Shown piece by piece: positions 23,829 to 36,883 of a DNA stretch of 64,000 nt. The notes below the pieces were generated by a model. That model did no database searches. It saw nothing but the letters and a program-made list of their open reading frames with translations, and was not told the origin of the DNA. The translations under genes were made by a program, and so were the position numbers. The stretch is from positions 1-64,000 of the forward strand of contig JAWRVZ010000313.1 in NCBI GenBank assembly GCA_037043235.1, read 5' to 3'. The number at the start of each line of letters is the position of its first letter. The first letter of the stretch is position 1. The DNA comes from Rhodeus uyekii. Taxonomy: Eukaryota > Chordata > Actinopteri > Cypriniformes > Acheilognathidae.

Positions 23829-26391
23829 TTAGTGGTGCTCGTTGGCGAGCACTACTATTACTATCTTACCAAGCCTATAATAATGATGCTGAAATCTTCG
23901 GCGCTGCTACTCCTAGAGCGTTTGTCCCAGACCCATGAATGAGGTGTCAAAACGTGCGTCCGATTGAGGAGAGGGGTGCTCTAGCTTTACTAAGCGATCG
24001 GGGGTACGATGTTCGCCCCAGGGGGCGGAACAAAAAACACCCCCATAGACGTCCCATTGAAATTAAATTTTGACGATTAATAACTCAGAGCGAGGAATTT
24101 GTAAAAAGATGAAACTCGCCACATTTGTAGAGGCTGGCAGGCTCTGTAAGAACATACCACACATTGGGGTAAAACTTGCACCCCTGGGGTGCTAGAGCTG
24201 CCCAAAAATCGTCCCCGGTTTATTATTAGTGGTGCTCGCCTCGAGCACTACTATTACTATCTTACCAAGCCTATAATAATGATGGTGATACCACCACATT
24301 TTCGGCGTGCTCCTATTCCTAGAGCGTTTGTCCCAGACCCATGAATGAGGTGTCAAAACGTGCGGCCTATTCAGGAGAGGTGTGCTATATCTTTTCTAAG
24401 CGATCGGGGGTATGATGTTCGCCCCAGGGGCAAAAAAGTACCGAAAAAAAATGCATAGACAACACCCTGAAAAATTCGTTGACTCTCAATAACTCAGAGT
24501 GTGGAATTTGTAAAAAGATGAAACTCACCACATTTGAAGAGGCTGGCAGGCTCTAAAAGAATATACCACACAATGGGGTAAAAGTTGCACCCCGGGGGTG
24601 CTAGAGCTGCCCAAACGTGCCCCATAGACACCAATGGTTTTTATTATTCTTCTTCTTCTGGACACTTTTTTGGCGCGCTACTCCTCCTAGGCGTTTTTTC
24701 CTAGACCCATAAATGAGCCATCAAAACGTGCGGCCTATTGAGGACAGGTGTGCTATATCTTTTCTAAGCGATCGGAGGTACGATGTTCGCCCCAGGGGCG
24801 AAAAAGCAGCCGAAAAAACGTATTGACTTAACATTGCGACAAACTTTGACGATTAATAACTCGGAGCGAGAAATTTGTAAAAAGACGAAACTCGCCACAT
24901 TTGTAGAGGCTGGCAGCCTCTGTGAGAACATACCAAAAAATGGGGCAAAAGTTGCACCCCTGGGGTGCTAGAGCTGCCCAAACGTGCCCCCATAGACGCA
25001 ATGTTAACGGAAATCCTAGAAGAGTATTTAAGCGCGGTGCAAACGACTTTGACGATTAATAACTCGGAGCGAGAAATTTGTAAAAAGACGAAACTCGCCA
25101 CATTTGAAGAGGGTGGATGGCTCTGTGAGACCATACCAAAAAATGGGGTAAAAGTTGCACCCCTGGGGTGCTAGAGCTCCCAAACTTTCCCCATTGAAAT
25201 GAATGGGGAAAACCGTCCCATGAAACACCATCTACTATGTGCATAGGGATTTTGAATTGAACATAGCTCTGCAGCACAGCGTCATAGAAACAAGGGGGAG
25301 GGCTCATTTTACTCAGGCGACCAATGAGTGTCTCAGGATCACTGGAGAGCTATTAAGCCACGCCTTAGCAACCATTTAGAGCACCTTAGCAACCCATCCC
25401 ATAGACTTCCATTCAAATTGATTGACTCCTATCTCTGGATAGAAAAGTCATAGAAATTTGAGGGAGTGCTCGTTTGACTCGGGGCAGCAATCTGCCAATC
25501 ACCAACATCTTCAACATTTCCTAGCCACGCCCTAGCAACCATCATGGAGCACCTTAGCAACCAAATACAAAGTGAGATATCTTCAGTTCTGAATGTCGTA
25601 GAGGCATTCTGGTTGGTTTATATCGTTCATACTCACAAGGAGCCTTTGGAGTAACATCACTGGCAGACGCTAAGCCACTCCTTAGCAACCAAAAAGAGTA
25701 CCCTAGCAACCATTTAGCCAGTCCTATATCTCTGCATCAGAAAGTTGTAGAGACATGGGAGTTGGGTCAATTAGACAATCAGCCTTTGGAATAACATCAC
25801 TGGAAGCTTGAAGCCATTCCATAGCAACCAAACAGAGTACCCTAGCAACCGTTTAGCCAGACCTATATCTCTGCATCAGAAAGTCATAGAGACATGGGGG
25901 TTGGGTCAATTTGACATTCAGCCTTTGGAGTAACAGTTCTGTAAGCTGCAAAGCCACTCCTTAGCAACCAAACAGAGTACCCTAGCAACCATTTAGCCAG
26001 ACCCATGTCTCTGCATCAGAAAGTCGTACAGACATGGGGGTTGGGTGTATTTGACAATCAGCCTTTGGAGTAAAATCACTGGCAGACGCTTAGCCACTCC
26101 TTAGCAACCAAATAGTTTACCCTAGCAACCATTTAGCCAGACCCATATTTCTGCTTCTAAGCATCATAGAGACATGGGGGTTGGCTCTATTGACTCATGC
26201 TAGCAAACAGGACTTCCTACATGCTACATATGCTAGCAGTTAATAGCTACATGCTAATAGTGCCTAGTTAAGTGTTATATTATGCTAAGAATGCAAAAGA
26301 AACCACCCAGAACACCAGCCGCATCTGGCCCGGGGCGGATATTGCCACTGCGAGCACCACTCACATTTTCTTCAGGAAATGTACATTCTAG
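23829..26391 (+). repeat. Composite unit: P2 interrupted by P1, A1, A2, body, short tail
   Basis: The P2 head runs to about 24226, where the TTA tract (GGTTTATTA) passes into TTAGTGGTGCTCGCC of a P1 head without an intervening CTAG end. A1/A2 and five or so 140-bp body repeats follow, then a short tail (GTGCCTAGTTAAGTG). Confidence 0.75.
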
Positions 26392-27063
26392 TGTTGTGAT
26401 TACTATTCTCCTAAACGAAACTTCGGCGCGCTACTCCTCTGGCACCGTTGGTCGTAGACCCACAAATGAGATGTCAAATCGTGCGGCTTATTGAGGTGAG
26501 GTGTGCTATATCTTTTCTAAGCGATTGGGGGTACGATGTTCGTTTTGTCCTACGATAAATCAGCCGAAAAAATACCCTTTGACTTAACATGGGACAAATA
26601 TTTCTAAAAGGATATTTTTGGTTCTGAAGGTCGTAGAGCCTCGGGACTGGGCTCGTTTGACTCGGCCTATCAAGCAGTGAATAAGTAGTGACATACCATC
26701 TTCATAGCCACGCCTTAACAACCATTTACAGCACCCTAGCAACCGTAAAACAACGCTTACAAGACATATTTCAGTACTTTAATGTTTTAGAAGCACAGAG
26801 TATGATCTTTTAAACTCAGACTGCCAAATAATCTTTAGATATCATCCCATAAACTGTATGTCCACATCATAGCAACCATATAGAGTCCCCTAGCAACCAT
26901 ACAAACACATAAATCATCCATATCTCAGCATCAGAACATCGTACAGACATGACGGTTGGCTCTCTAGCAATGGTGTCTGACACTGCCGCATCTGGTTGCA
27001 TTCGGGCCGAATATTGCCACTGCGAGCACCACTCACATTTTCTTCAGGAAATGTACATTCTAG
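26392..27063 (+). repeat. B module
   Basis: 672 bp, of the CCTAAACGAAACTTCGGCGCG subtype. It carries GTCCTACGATAAATCAGCC instead of GTCCCACGAAAAATCAGCC. Confidence 0.8.
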
Positions 27064-29495
27064 TTATTCTTCTTCTTCTTCTGGACACTTTTTTGGCGCG
27101 CTACTCCTCCTAGGCGTTTTATCCTAGACCCATGAATGAGGCATCAAAACGTGCGGCCTATTGAGGACAGGTGTGCTATATCTTTTCTAAGCGATCGGGG
27201 GTACGATGTTCGCCCCAGGGGCGAAAAAGCAGCCGAAAAAACGCATTGACTTAACATTGCGACCAACTTTGACGATTAATAACTCGGAGCGAGAAATTTT
27301 TAAAAAGATGAAACTCGCCACATTTGTAGAGGCTGGCAGGCTCTGTAAGAACATACCAAAAAATGGGGCAAAAGTTGCACCCCTGGGGTGCTAGAGCTGC
27401 CCAAACGTGCCCCCATAGACGCAATGTTAACGGAAATCCTAGAAGAGTATTTAAACGCGGTGCAAACGACTTTGACGATTAATAACTCGGAGCGAGAAAT
27501 TTGTAAAAAGACGAAACTCGCCACATTTGAAGAGGGTGGATGGCTCTGTGAGACCATACCACAAAATGGGGTAAAAGTTGCACCCCTGGGGTGCTAGAGC
27601 CCCCAAACTTTCCCCATTGAAATGAATGGGGAAAACCGTCCCATGAAACACCATCTACTATGTACATAGGGATTTTGAATTGAACATAGCTCTGCAGCAC
27701 AGTGTCACAGAGACAAGGGGGAGGGCTCATTTTACTCAGGCGACCAATGAGTGTCTCAGGATCACTGGGAAGCTATTAAGCCACGCCCTAGCAACCATTT
27801 AGAGCACCCTAGCAACCCATCCCATAGACTTCCATTCAAATTGATTGACTTCTATCTCTGGATAGAAAAGTCATAGAAATTTGAGGGTGGGCTTGTTTGA
27901 CTCGGGGCAGCAAACTGACAATCACCAACGTCTTCAACACTTCCTAGCCACGCCCTAGCAACCATTATGGAGCACCTTAGCAACCAAATACAAAGTGAGA
28001 TATCTTCAGTTCTGAATGCCGTAGAGGCATTCTGGTTGGTTTATATTGTTCATACTCATAAGGAGCCTTTGGAGTGACATCACTGGCAGACCCATAGCCA
28101 CTCCTTAGCAACCAAACAGAGTACCCTAGCAACCATTTAGCCAGTCCTATATCTCTGCATCAGAAAGTCGTAGAGACATGGGAGTTGGGTCAATTTGACA
28201 ATCAGCCTTTGGAGTAACATGACTGGCAGGTACCAAGCCACTCCTTAGCAACCAAACAGAGTACCCTAGCAACCGTTTAGCCAGACCCATATCTCTGCTT
28301 CTGAGTATCGTAGAGACATGGGGGTTGACTCTATTGGCTCATGCTAGCAAACAAGACTTCCAACATGCTACATATGCTAGCAGTGAATAGCTACATGCTA
28401 ATAGTGATTAACTAAGTGTTAAATTATGCTAATAATGCCATATAAACCCCCCATAACAACTAATAACCACCTAGAAACGGCCCGGGACACCCTAGATGAG
28501 CCATAACAACCACCTAGCATAACCCTAGTAACCAACCAGTTAACCTAGTGACACCTTAGCAACCGCCTAGGAACCACTCTGGTTACCCTAGCAACCGCCT
28601 AGCAACACCTTAGCAACGACTCTGGTTACCCTAGCAACCACCTAGCAACCACCCCGGTTACCCTAGCAACTGCCTAGCAACATCCTGGCAACCACTCAGT
28701 TTACCCTAGCAACCACCTAGCAACACCATAGCAACCACTCTGATTACCCTAGCAACCGCCAAGCAACCGCTTAGCGACGACTCCGGTTACCCTAGCAACC
28801 ACCTAGCAACACCATAAAAACCACTCTGATTACCCTAGCAACATTCTAGCAACCACTCTGGTTACCCTAGCAACCGCCTAGCAACCGCCTAGCGACGACT
28901 CCGGTTACCCTAGCAACCACCTAGCAACACCATAGGAACCACTCTGATTACCCTAGCAACAGCCTAGCAACCACTCTGGTTACCCTAGCAACCGCCTAGC
29001 AACCGCCTAGCGACGACTCCGGTTACCCTAGCAACCACCTAGCAACACCATAGGAACCACTCTGATTACCCTAGCAACAGCCTAGCAACCACTCTGGTTA
29101 CCCTAGCAACCGCCTAGCAACCGCCTAGCGACGACTCCGGTTACCCTAGCAACCACCTAGCAACACCATAGGAACCACTCTGATTACCCTAGCAACAGCC
29201 TAGCAACCACTCTGGTTACCCTAGCAACCGCCTAGCAACCGCCTAGCGATGACTTCGGTTACCCTAGCAACTACCTAGCAACACCCTAGCAACCACCCTG
29301 GTTACCCTAGCAACCACTTAGCAACACCTTAGCAACCATCCCAGTTACTTTAGCAAACACCTAGCAACCACCCTGGTTACCCTAGCAACTGCCTAGCAAC
29401 ATCATGGTTACCCTAGCTACTGCCTCACCTGGCCCGGGGCGGATTTTGCCACTGCGAGCACCACTCACATTTTCTTCAGGAAATGTACATTCTAG
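27064..29495 (+). repeat. Array unit: A1, A2, body, long tail
   Basis: A head directly after CTAG with a TTC tract and the CTGGACACTTTTTTGG variant. The body is short (two 140-bp repeats). The tail contains the clearest higher-order minisatellite of the window. Confidence 0.8.
28449..29427 (+). repeat. CCTAGCAACC minisatellite with a 118-bp higher-order repeat
   Basis: The marker GCGACGACTCCGG starts at 28774, 28892, 29010, 29128 and (as GCGATGACTTCGG) 29246, exactly 118 bp apart each time. The inner copies share CCATAGGAACCACTCTG. The regular phase and near identity point to recent unequal exchange or replication slippage of an eight- to nine-monomer block. Confidence 0.92.
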
Positions 29496-32280
29496 TTAGT
29501 GGTGCTCGCCTCGAGCACTACTATTACTATCTTACCAAGCCTATAATAATGATGGTGATTCCACAAAATTTTCGGCGCGCTCCTGATCCTAGAGCGTTGG
29601 TCCCAGACCCATGAATGAGGCGTCAAAACGTGCGGCCTATTGAGGAGAGGTGTGCTATATCTTTTGTAAGCGATCGGGGGTACGATGGTCGCCCCAGGGG
29701 CGAAAAAGCAGCCAAAAAAATGCATAGACAACGCATTGCTACAAACTTTGATGATTAATAACTCGGAGTGTGAAATTTGTAAAAAGATGAAACTCGCCAC
29801 ATTTGAAGAGGCTGGCAGGCTCTGTAAGAACATACCACACAATGGGGTAAAAGTTGCACCCCTGGGGTGATAGAGCTGCCCAAACTTGCCCCCATAGACC
29901 TCAATGTTATTTATTATTCTTCTTATTCTTCCACTTTTTTTTCGGCGCGCTACTCCTCCTAGAGCGTTCGTCCCAGACTCATGAATGAGGCGTCAAAACG
30001 TGCGGCCTATTGAGGAGAGGTGTGCTATATCTTTTCTAAGAGATTGGGGGTACGATGTTCGCCCCAGGGGCCAAAAAGGAGCGAAAAAAAACGCATAGAC
30101 AACGCATTGAAATCAACTTTGACGATTAATAACTCGGAGCGAGAAATTTGTAAAAAGACAAAACTCGCCACATTTGTAGAGGCTGGCAGGCTCTGTAAGG
30201 ACATACCAAAAAATGTGGTAAAAGTTGCACCCCTGGGGTGCTAGAGCTGCCCAAACTCGCCCCCATAGACATCAATGTTAACGGAAATTCTAGAAGAGTA
30301 TTTATACGCGTTGCAAACGACTTTGACGCTTAATAACTCGGAGCGAGAAATTTGTAAAAAGACGAAACTCGCCACATTTGAAGAGGGTGGATGGCTCTGT
30401 GGGAACATACCACAAAATGGGGTAAAAGTTGCACCCCTGGGGTGCTAGACCTCCCAAACTTTCCCCATTGAAATGAATGGGGAAAACCGTCCCATGAAAC
30501 ACCATCTACTATGTGCATAGGGATATTGAATTGAACATAGCTCTGCAGCACAGCGTCACAGAGACAAGGGGGAGGGCTCATTTTACTCAGGCGACCAATA
30601 AGTGTCTCAGGATCACTGGGAAGCTATTAAGCCACGCCCTAGCAACCATTTAGAGCACCTTAGCAACCCATCCCATAGACTTCCATTCAAATTAATTGAC
30701 TCCTATCTCTGGATAGAAAAGTCATAGAAATTTGAGGGTGGGCTCGTTTAACTCGGGGCAGCAACCTGCCAATCAGCAACGTCTTCAACATTTCCTAACC
30801 ACGCCCTAGCAACCATTATGGAGCACCTTAGCAACCAAATACAAAGTGAGATATCTTCAGTTCTGAATGTCGTAGAGGCATCCTGGTTGGTTTATATGGT
30901 TCATACTCACAAGGAGCCTTTGGAATAACATCACTGGCAGACGCTCAGCTACTCCTTAGCAACCAAAAAGTGTACCCTAGCAACCATTTAGCCAGTCCTA
31001 TATCTCTGCATCAGAAAGTCGTAGAGACATGGGAGTTGGGCAAATTTGACAATCAGCCTTTGGAGTAACATGACTGGCAGGTACCAAGCCACTCCTTAGC
31101 AACCAAACAGAGTACCCTAGCAACCGTTTAGCCAGACCCATATCTCTGCTTCTGAGTATCGTAGAGACATGGAGGTTGGCTCTATTGGCTCATGCTAGCA
31201 AACAGGACTTCCAACATGATACATATGCTAGCAGTGAATAGCTACATGCTAATAGTGATTAACTAAGTGTTAAATTATGCTAATAATGCCATAGAAACCC
31301 CCAACCCACCTAATAACCACCTAGAAACAGCCCAGGACACCCTAGATGAGCCATAACAACCACCTAGCATAACCCTAGTAACCAACTAGTTAGCCTAGTG
31401 ACACCTTAGCAACCGCCTAGGAACCAATCTGGTTACCCTAGAAACCGCCTAGCAACACCTTAGCAACCACCCCGGTTACCCTAGCAACTGCCTAGCAACT
31501 GCCTAGCAACCACTCCGGTTACCCTAGCAACCGCCTAGAAACACCTTAGCAACCACTCTGGTTACCCTAGCAACCACCTAGCAACACCCTAGCAACCACT
31601 CTGGTTACCCTAGCAACCACTTAGCAACACCTTAGCAACCAATCTGATTACCTTAGCAACAGCCTAGCAACCACTCTGGTTACCCTAGCAACCGCCTAGC
31701 AACCACCTAGCAACCGCCTAGAAACGACTCCTATTACCCTAGCAACACCCTAGCAACCACCCCGGTTACCCTAGCAACCACCTAGCAACACCTTAGCAAC
31801 CACTCTGGTTACCCTAGCAACCACCTAGCAACCACTCAGGTTACCCTAGCAACCGCCTAGCAACCACCCCGGTTACCCTAACAACTGCCTAGCAACCACT
31901 CCGGTTAACCTAGCAACCGCCTAGCAACCACTCCGGTTACCCTAGCAACCACCTAGCAAGACCCTAACAACCACTCTGATTACCCTAGCAACAGCCTAGC
32001 AACCACTCTGGTTACCCTAGCAACCAACTAGCAACCACCTAGCAACTGCTTAGCAACGACTCCGGTCACCCTAGCAACACCCTAGCAACCACCCCGGTTA
32101 CCCTAGCAACCACCTAGCAACACCCAAGGAACCACCCTGGTGACCCTAGCAACCACCCTGGTTACCCTAGCAACTGTCTAGCATCATCATGGTTACCCTA
32201 GCTACTGCCTCACCTGGCCCGGGCCGAATTTTGCAACTGCGAGCACCACTCACATTTTCTTCAGGAAATGTACATTCTAG
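29496..32280 (+). repeat. Array unit: P1, A1, A2, body, long tail
   Basis: The P1/A1/A2 part (about 29496-30740) is nearly identical to 52321-53565, sharing the rare variants GTTCGTCCCAGACTC, GGGGCCAAAAAGGAGCG and TTTGACGCTTAATAACTC. Beyond the body the two units differ. Confidence 0.8.
31297..32212 (+). repeat. CCTAGCAACC minisatellite (long tail)
   Basis: About 915 bp of mixed monomers with frequent ACCCCGGTTACCC and GCCTAGAAAC variants. No clean higher-order period was seen. Confidence 0.88.
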
Positions 32281-32945
32281 TGTTGTGATTACTATTCTCC
32301 TAAACCAACCTTCGGCGCGCTACTCCTCAGGCACCGTTGGTCGTAGACCCACAAAAGAGATGTCAAATCGTCCGACTTATTGAGGAGAGGTGTGCTATAT
32401 CTTTTCTAAGCGATCAGGCGTACGATGTTCGTTTTGTCCCACGAAAAATCAGCCGAAAAAAGCCCCATTGACTTAACATGGGACAAATATTTGTAAAATC
32501 ATATCTTTGGTTCTGAAGGTTGTAGAGGCTCGGGACTGGGCTCGTTTGACTCGGCCTATCAAGCAGTGAATAAGTAGTGACATACCATCTTCATAGCCAA
32601 GCCTTAACGACCATTTACAGCACCCTAGCAACCGTAAAACAACGCTTACAAGCCATATTTCAGTACTGGAATGTTGTAGAAGCACAGAGTTTGAACTTTC
32701 AAGCTCAGACTGCCAAATAGTCTTTAGGTATCATGCCATAAACTGTATGACCACACCATAGCAACCATATAGAGAACCGTAGCAACCATATAAACACATG
32801 AATCAGCCATATCTCAACACCAGAACATAGTACAGACATGGCGGTAGGTTCTCTCTGTTTCTCCGACACTGCTGCATCTGGCCCGGGCCCGAATTCTGCC
32901 ACTGCGAGCACCACTCACATTTTCTTCAGGAAATGTACATTCTAG
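32281..32945 (+). repeat. B module
   Basis: 665 bp, of the CCAACCTTCGGCGCG subtype. Its end reads GGCCCGGGCCCGAATTCTGCC and lacks the GGCAATGGTGTCTGACAC stretch seen in other B modules. It shares this end with the module at 35515. Confidence 0.8.
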
Positions 32946-35514
32946 TTAGTGGTGCTCGTTGGCGAGCACTACTATTACTATCTTACCAAGCCAATAATAA
33001 TGATGCTGAAATCTTCGGTGCGCTGCTACTCCTAGAGCGTTTGTCCCAGACCCATGAATGAGGTGTCAAAACGTGCGGCCGATTGAGGAGAGGGGGGCTC
33101 TAGCTTTACTAAGCGATCGGGGGTACGATGTTCGCCCCAGGGGGCGGAACAAAAAACACCCCCATAGACGTCCCATTGAAACGAAATTTTGACGATTAAT
33201 AACTCAGAGCGAGGAATTTGTAAAAAGATGAAACTCACCACATTTGTAGAGGCTGGCAGGCTCTGTAAGAACATACCACACAATGGGGTAAAAATTGCAC
33301 CCCTGGGGTGCTAGAGCTGCCAAAAAACCGACCTCGGTTTATTATTATTAGTGGTGCTCGCCTCGAGCACTACTATTACTATCTTACCAAGCCTATAATA
33401 ATGATGCTGATGCCACCAAATTTTCGGCACGCTCCTCCTCCTAGAGCGTTGGTCCCAGACCCATGAATGAGGCGTCAAAACGTGCGGCCGATTGAGGAGA
33501 GTGGTGCTCTATCTTTTGTAAGCGATCGGGGGTACGATGGTCGCCCCAGGGGCGAAAAAGCAGCCGAAAAAACGCATAGACAACGCATTGCCACAAACTT
33601 TGATGATTAATAACTCGGAGTGAGGAATTTGTAAAAAGATGAAACTCGCCACATTTGTAAAGGCTGGCAGGCTCTGTAAGAACATACCAAAAAATGGGGT
33701 AAAACTTGCACCCCTGGGGTGCTACAGCTGCCCAAACTTGCCCCCATAGACCTCAATGTTATTTATTATTATTATTATTCCACTTTTTTTTCGGCGCGCT
33801 ACTCCTCCTAGGGCGTTTGTCCTAGACCCATGAATGAGGCATCAAAACGTGCAGCCTATTGAGGAGAGGTGTGCTATATCTTTTCTAAGCGATCGGGGGT
33901 ACGATGTTCGCCCCAGGGGCGATCAAACAGGCGAAAAAACGCATAGACAATGCATTGCGACCAACTTTGACGATTAATAACTCGGAGTGAGGAATTTGTA
34001 AAAAGATGAAACTTGCCACATTTGTAGAGGCTGGCAGGTTCTGTAAGAACATACCAAAAAATGGGGTAAAAGTTGCACCCCTGGGGTGCTAGAGCTGCCC
34101 AAACGTGCCCCCATAGACATCAATGTTAACGGAAATCCTAGAAGAGTATTTATACGCGGTGCAAACGACTTTGACGATTAATAACTCGGAGCGAGAAATT
34201 TGTAAAAGGACGAAACTCGCCACATCTGAAGAGGGTGGATGGCTCTGTGAGAACATACCACAAAATGGGGTAAAAGTTGCACCCCTGGGGTGCTAGAGCT
34301 CCCAAACTTTCCCCATTGAAATGAATGGGGAAAACCGTCCCATGAAGCACCATCTACTACGTGCATAGGGATTTTGAATTGAACATAGCTCTGCAGCACA
34401 GCGTCACAGAAACAAGGGGGAGGGCTCATTTTACTCAGGCGACCAATGAGTGTCTCAGGATCACTGGGAAGCTATTAAGCCACGCCCTAGCAACCATTTA
34501 GAGCACCTTAGCAACCCATCCCATAGACTTCCATTCAAATTGATTGACTCCTATCTCTGGATAGAAAAGTCATAGAAATTTGAGGGTGGGCTCGTTTGAC
34601 TCGGGGAAGCAAACTGCCAATCACCAACGTCGTCAACACTTCCTAGCCACGCCCTAGCAACCATTATGGAGCACCTTAGCAACCAAATACAAAGTGAGAT
34701 ATCTTCAGTTCTGAATGTCGAAGAGGCATTCTGGTTGGTTTATATCGTTCATACTCATAAGGAGCCTTTGGAGTGACATCACTGGCAGACCCATAGCCAC
34801 TCCTTAGCAACCAAACAGAGTACCTTAGCAACCATTTAGCCAGTCCTATATCTCTGCATCAGAAAGTGGTAGAGACATGGGTGTTGGGTCAAGTTGACAA
34901 TCAGCCTTTGGAGTGACATCACTGGCAGACCCATAGCCACTCCTTAGCAACCAAACAGAGTACCCTAGCAACCATTTAGCCAGTCCTATATCTCTGCATC
35001 AGAAAGTGGTAGAGACATGGGTGTTGGGTCAAGTTGACAATCAGCCTTTGGAGTAACATCACTGGCAGCTGCAAAGCCAGTCCTTAGCAACCAAATAGTT
35101 TACCCTAGCAACCATTTAGCCAGACCCCTATCTCTGCTTCTGCGTGTCGTAGAGACATGGGGGTTTGGTCAATTTAACAATCAGCCTTTGGAATAACATC
35201 ACTGGCAGCTGCAAAGCCACTCCTTAGCAAACAAATAGTTTACCCTAGCAACCATTTAGCTAGACCCATATCTCTGCTTCTAAGCTTCATAGAGACATGG
35301 GGGTTGGCTCTATTGACTCATGCTAGCAAACAGGACTTCCTACATGCTACATATGCTAGCAGTAAATAGCTACATGCTAATAGTGCCTAGCTAAGTGTTA
35401 GGATATGCTAAAAATGCCATAAAAACCACCCAGAACACCTGCCGCATCTGGCCCGGGGCGGATATTGCCACTGCGAGCACCACTCACATTTTCTTCAGGA
35501 AATGTACATTCTAG
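32946..35514 (+). repeat. Composite unit: P2 interrupted by P1, A1, A2, body, short tail
   Basis: P2 to about 33348, then P1 inside the TTATTATTATTA tract. The part 33350-34780 closely matches 46146-47575, sharing CGATCAAACAGGCG and GCATCAAAACGTGCAGCC. The body holds four 140-bp repeats in perfect register. The short tail carries the GTTAGGATATGCTAAAAATG variant. Confidence 0.78.
34764..35323 (+). repeat. 140-bp body sub-repeats (reference stretch)
   Basis: GCCTTTGGA starts at 34764, 34904, 35044 and 35184, each 140 bp apart. Each repeat holds a CTTAGCAACCAAAYAG-YTACCCTAGCAACCATTTAGCC core, a TATCTCTGC block and a CATAGAGACATGGG block. The first two are almost identical. Copy number in other units varies from about one to five. 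Confidence 0.85.
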
Positions 35515-36215
35515 TGTTGTGATTACTATTCTCCTAAACCAACCTTTGGCGCGCTACTCCTCAGGCACCGTTGGTCGTAGACCCACAAAAGAGATGTCAA
35601 ATCGTGCGGCTTATTGAGAAGAGGTGTGCTATATCTTTTCTAAGCGATCAGGCGTACTATGTTCGTTTTGTCCCACAAAAAATCAGCCGAAAAAAGCCCC
35701 ATTGACTTAACATGGGACAAATATTTGTAAAATCATGTCTTTGGTTCTGAAGGTCGTAGAGGCTCGGGACTGGGCTCGTTTGACTCGGCCTATCAAGCAG
35801 TGAATAAGTAGTGACATACCATCTTCATAGCCAAGCCTTAACAACCATTTACAGCACCCTAGCAACCGTAACACAACGCTTACAAGCCATATTTCAGTAC
35901 TGGAATGTTGTAGAAGCACAGAGTTTGAACTTTCAAGCTCAGACTGCCAAATAGTCTTTAGATATGGATAGATATCAGATAGATAGATATTAGATAGATA
36001 TCATCCCATAAACTGTATGACCACACCATAGCAACCATATAGAGTGCCGTAGCAACCATACAAACACATGAATCAGCCATATCTCAACACCAGAACATCG
36101 TACAGACATGGCGGTGGGGTCTCTCTGTTTCTCCGACACTGCTGCATGTGGCCCGGGCCCGAATTCTGCCACTGCGAGCACCACTCACATTTTCTTCAGG
36201 AAATGTACATTCTAG
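35515..36215 (+). repeat. B module with GATA expansion
   Basis: 701 bp, about 35 bp longer than its sisters because of a private GATA-type microsatellite at 35960-36004. It is followed directly by another B module. Confidence 0.8.
35960..36004 (+). repeat. GATA/TAGA microsatellite
   Basis: Irregular AGATATGGATAGATATCAGA-type sequence grown from the GATATCAT found at the same place in every other B module. Confidence 0.85.
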
Positions 36216-36883
36216 TGTTGTGATTACTATTCTTCTAAACAAAACTTTGGCACGCTACTCCTCCGGTACCGTTGGTCGTAGACCCAAAAATGAGATGTCA
36301 TATCGTGCGGCCTATTGAGGAGAGGTGTGCTATATCTTTTCTAAGCGATCGGGCGTACGATGTTCATTTTGTCCTACGATAAATCAGCCGGAAAAAAGTC
36401 CCATTGAATTAACATGGGCCAAATATTTATAAAATCATATCTTTGGTTTAGAAGGTTGTAGAGGCTTGGGAGTGGTCTCATTTGACTCGGCCTATCAAGC
36501 AGTGAATAAGGAATGACATACCATATTCATAGCCACGCCCTAGCAACCGTTTACAGCACCCTAGCAACCGTAAAACAAGGCTTACAAGCCATATCTCAGT
36601 ACTGGAATGTTGTAGAAGCACAGAGTTTGATCTTTTAAGCTCAGACTGCCAAATAATCTTTAAATATCATCCCATAAGCTGTATGAGTACACCATAGCAA
36701 CCATATAGAGTGACCTAGCAACCATACAAAGACATGAATCAGCCATATCTCAGCACTAGAACATCGTACAGACATGGCGGTTGGCTCTCTGGCAATGGTG
36801 TCTGACACTGCCGCACATGGCCCGGGCCGAATTCTGCCACTGCGAGCACCACTCACATTTTCTTCAGGAAATGTACATTCTAG
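36216..36883 (+). repeat. B module (second of a tandem pair)
   Basis: 668 bp. A more diverged copy (CTAAACAAAACTTTGGCACG, GTCATATCGTGCGGCC). It is not a fresh duplicate of the preceding module, so the pair did not arise by recent tandem duplication. Confidence 0.8.
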
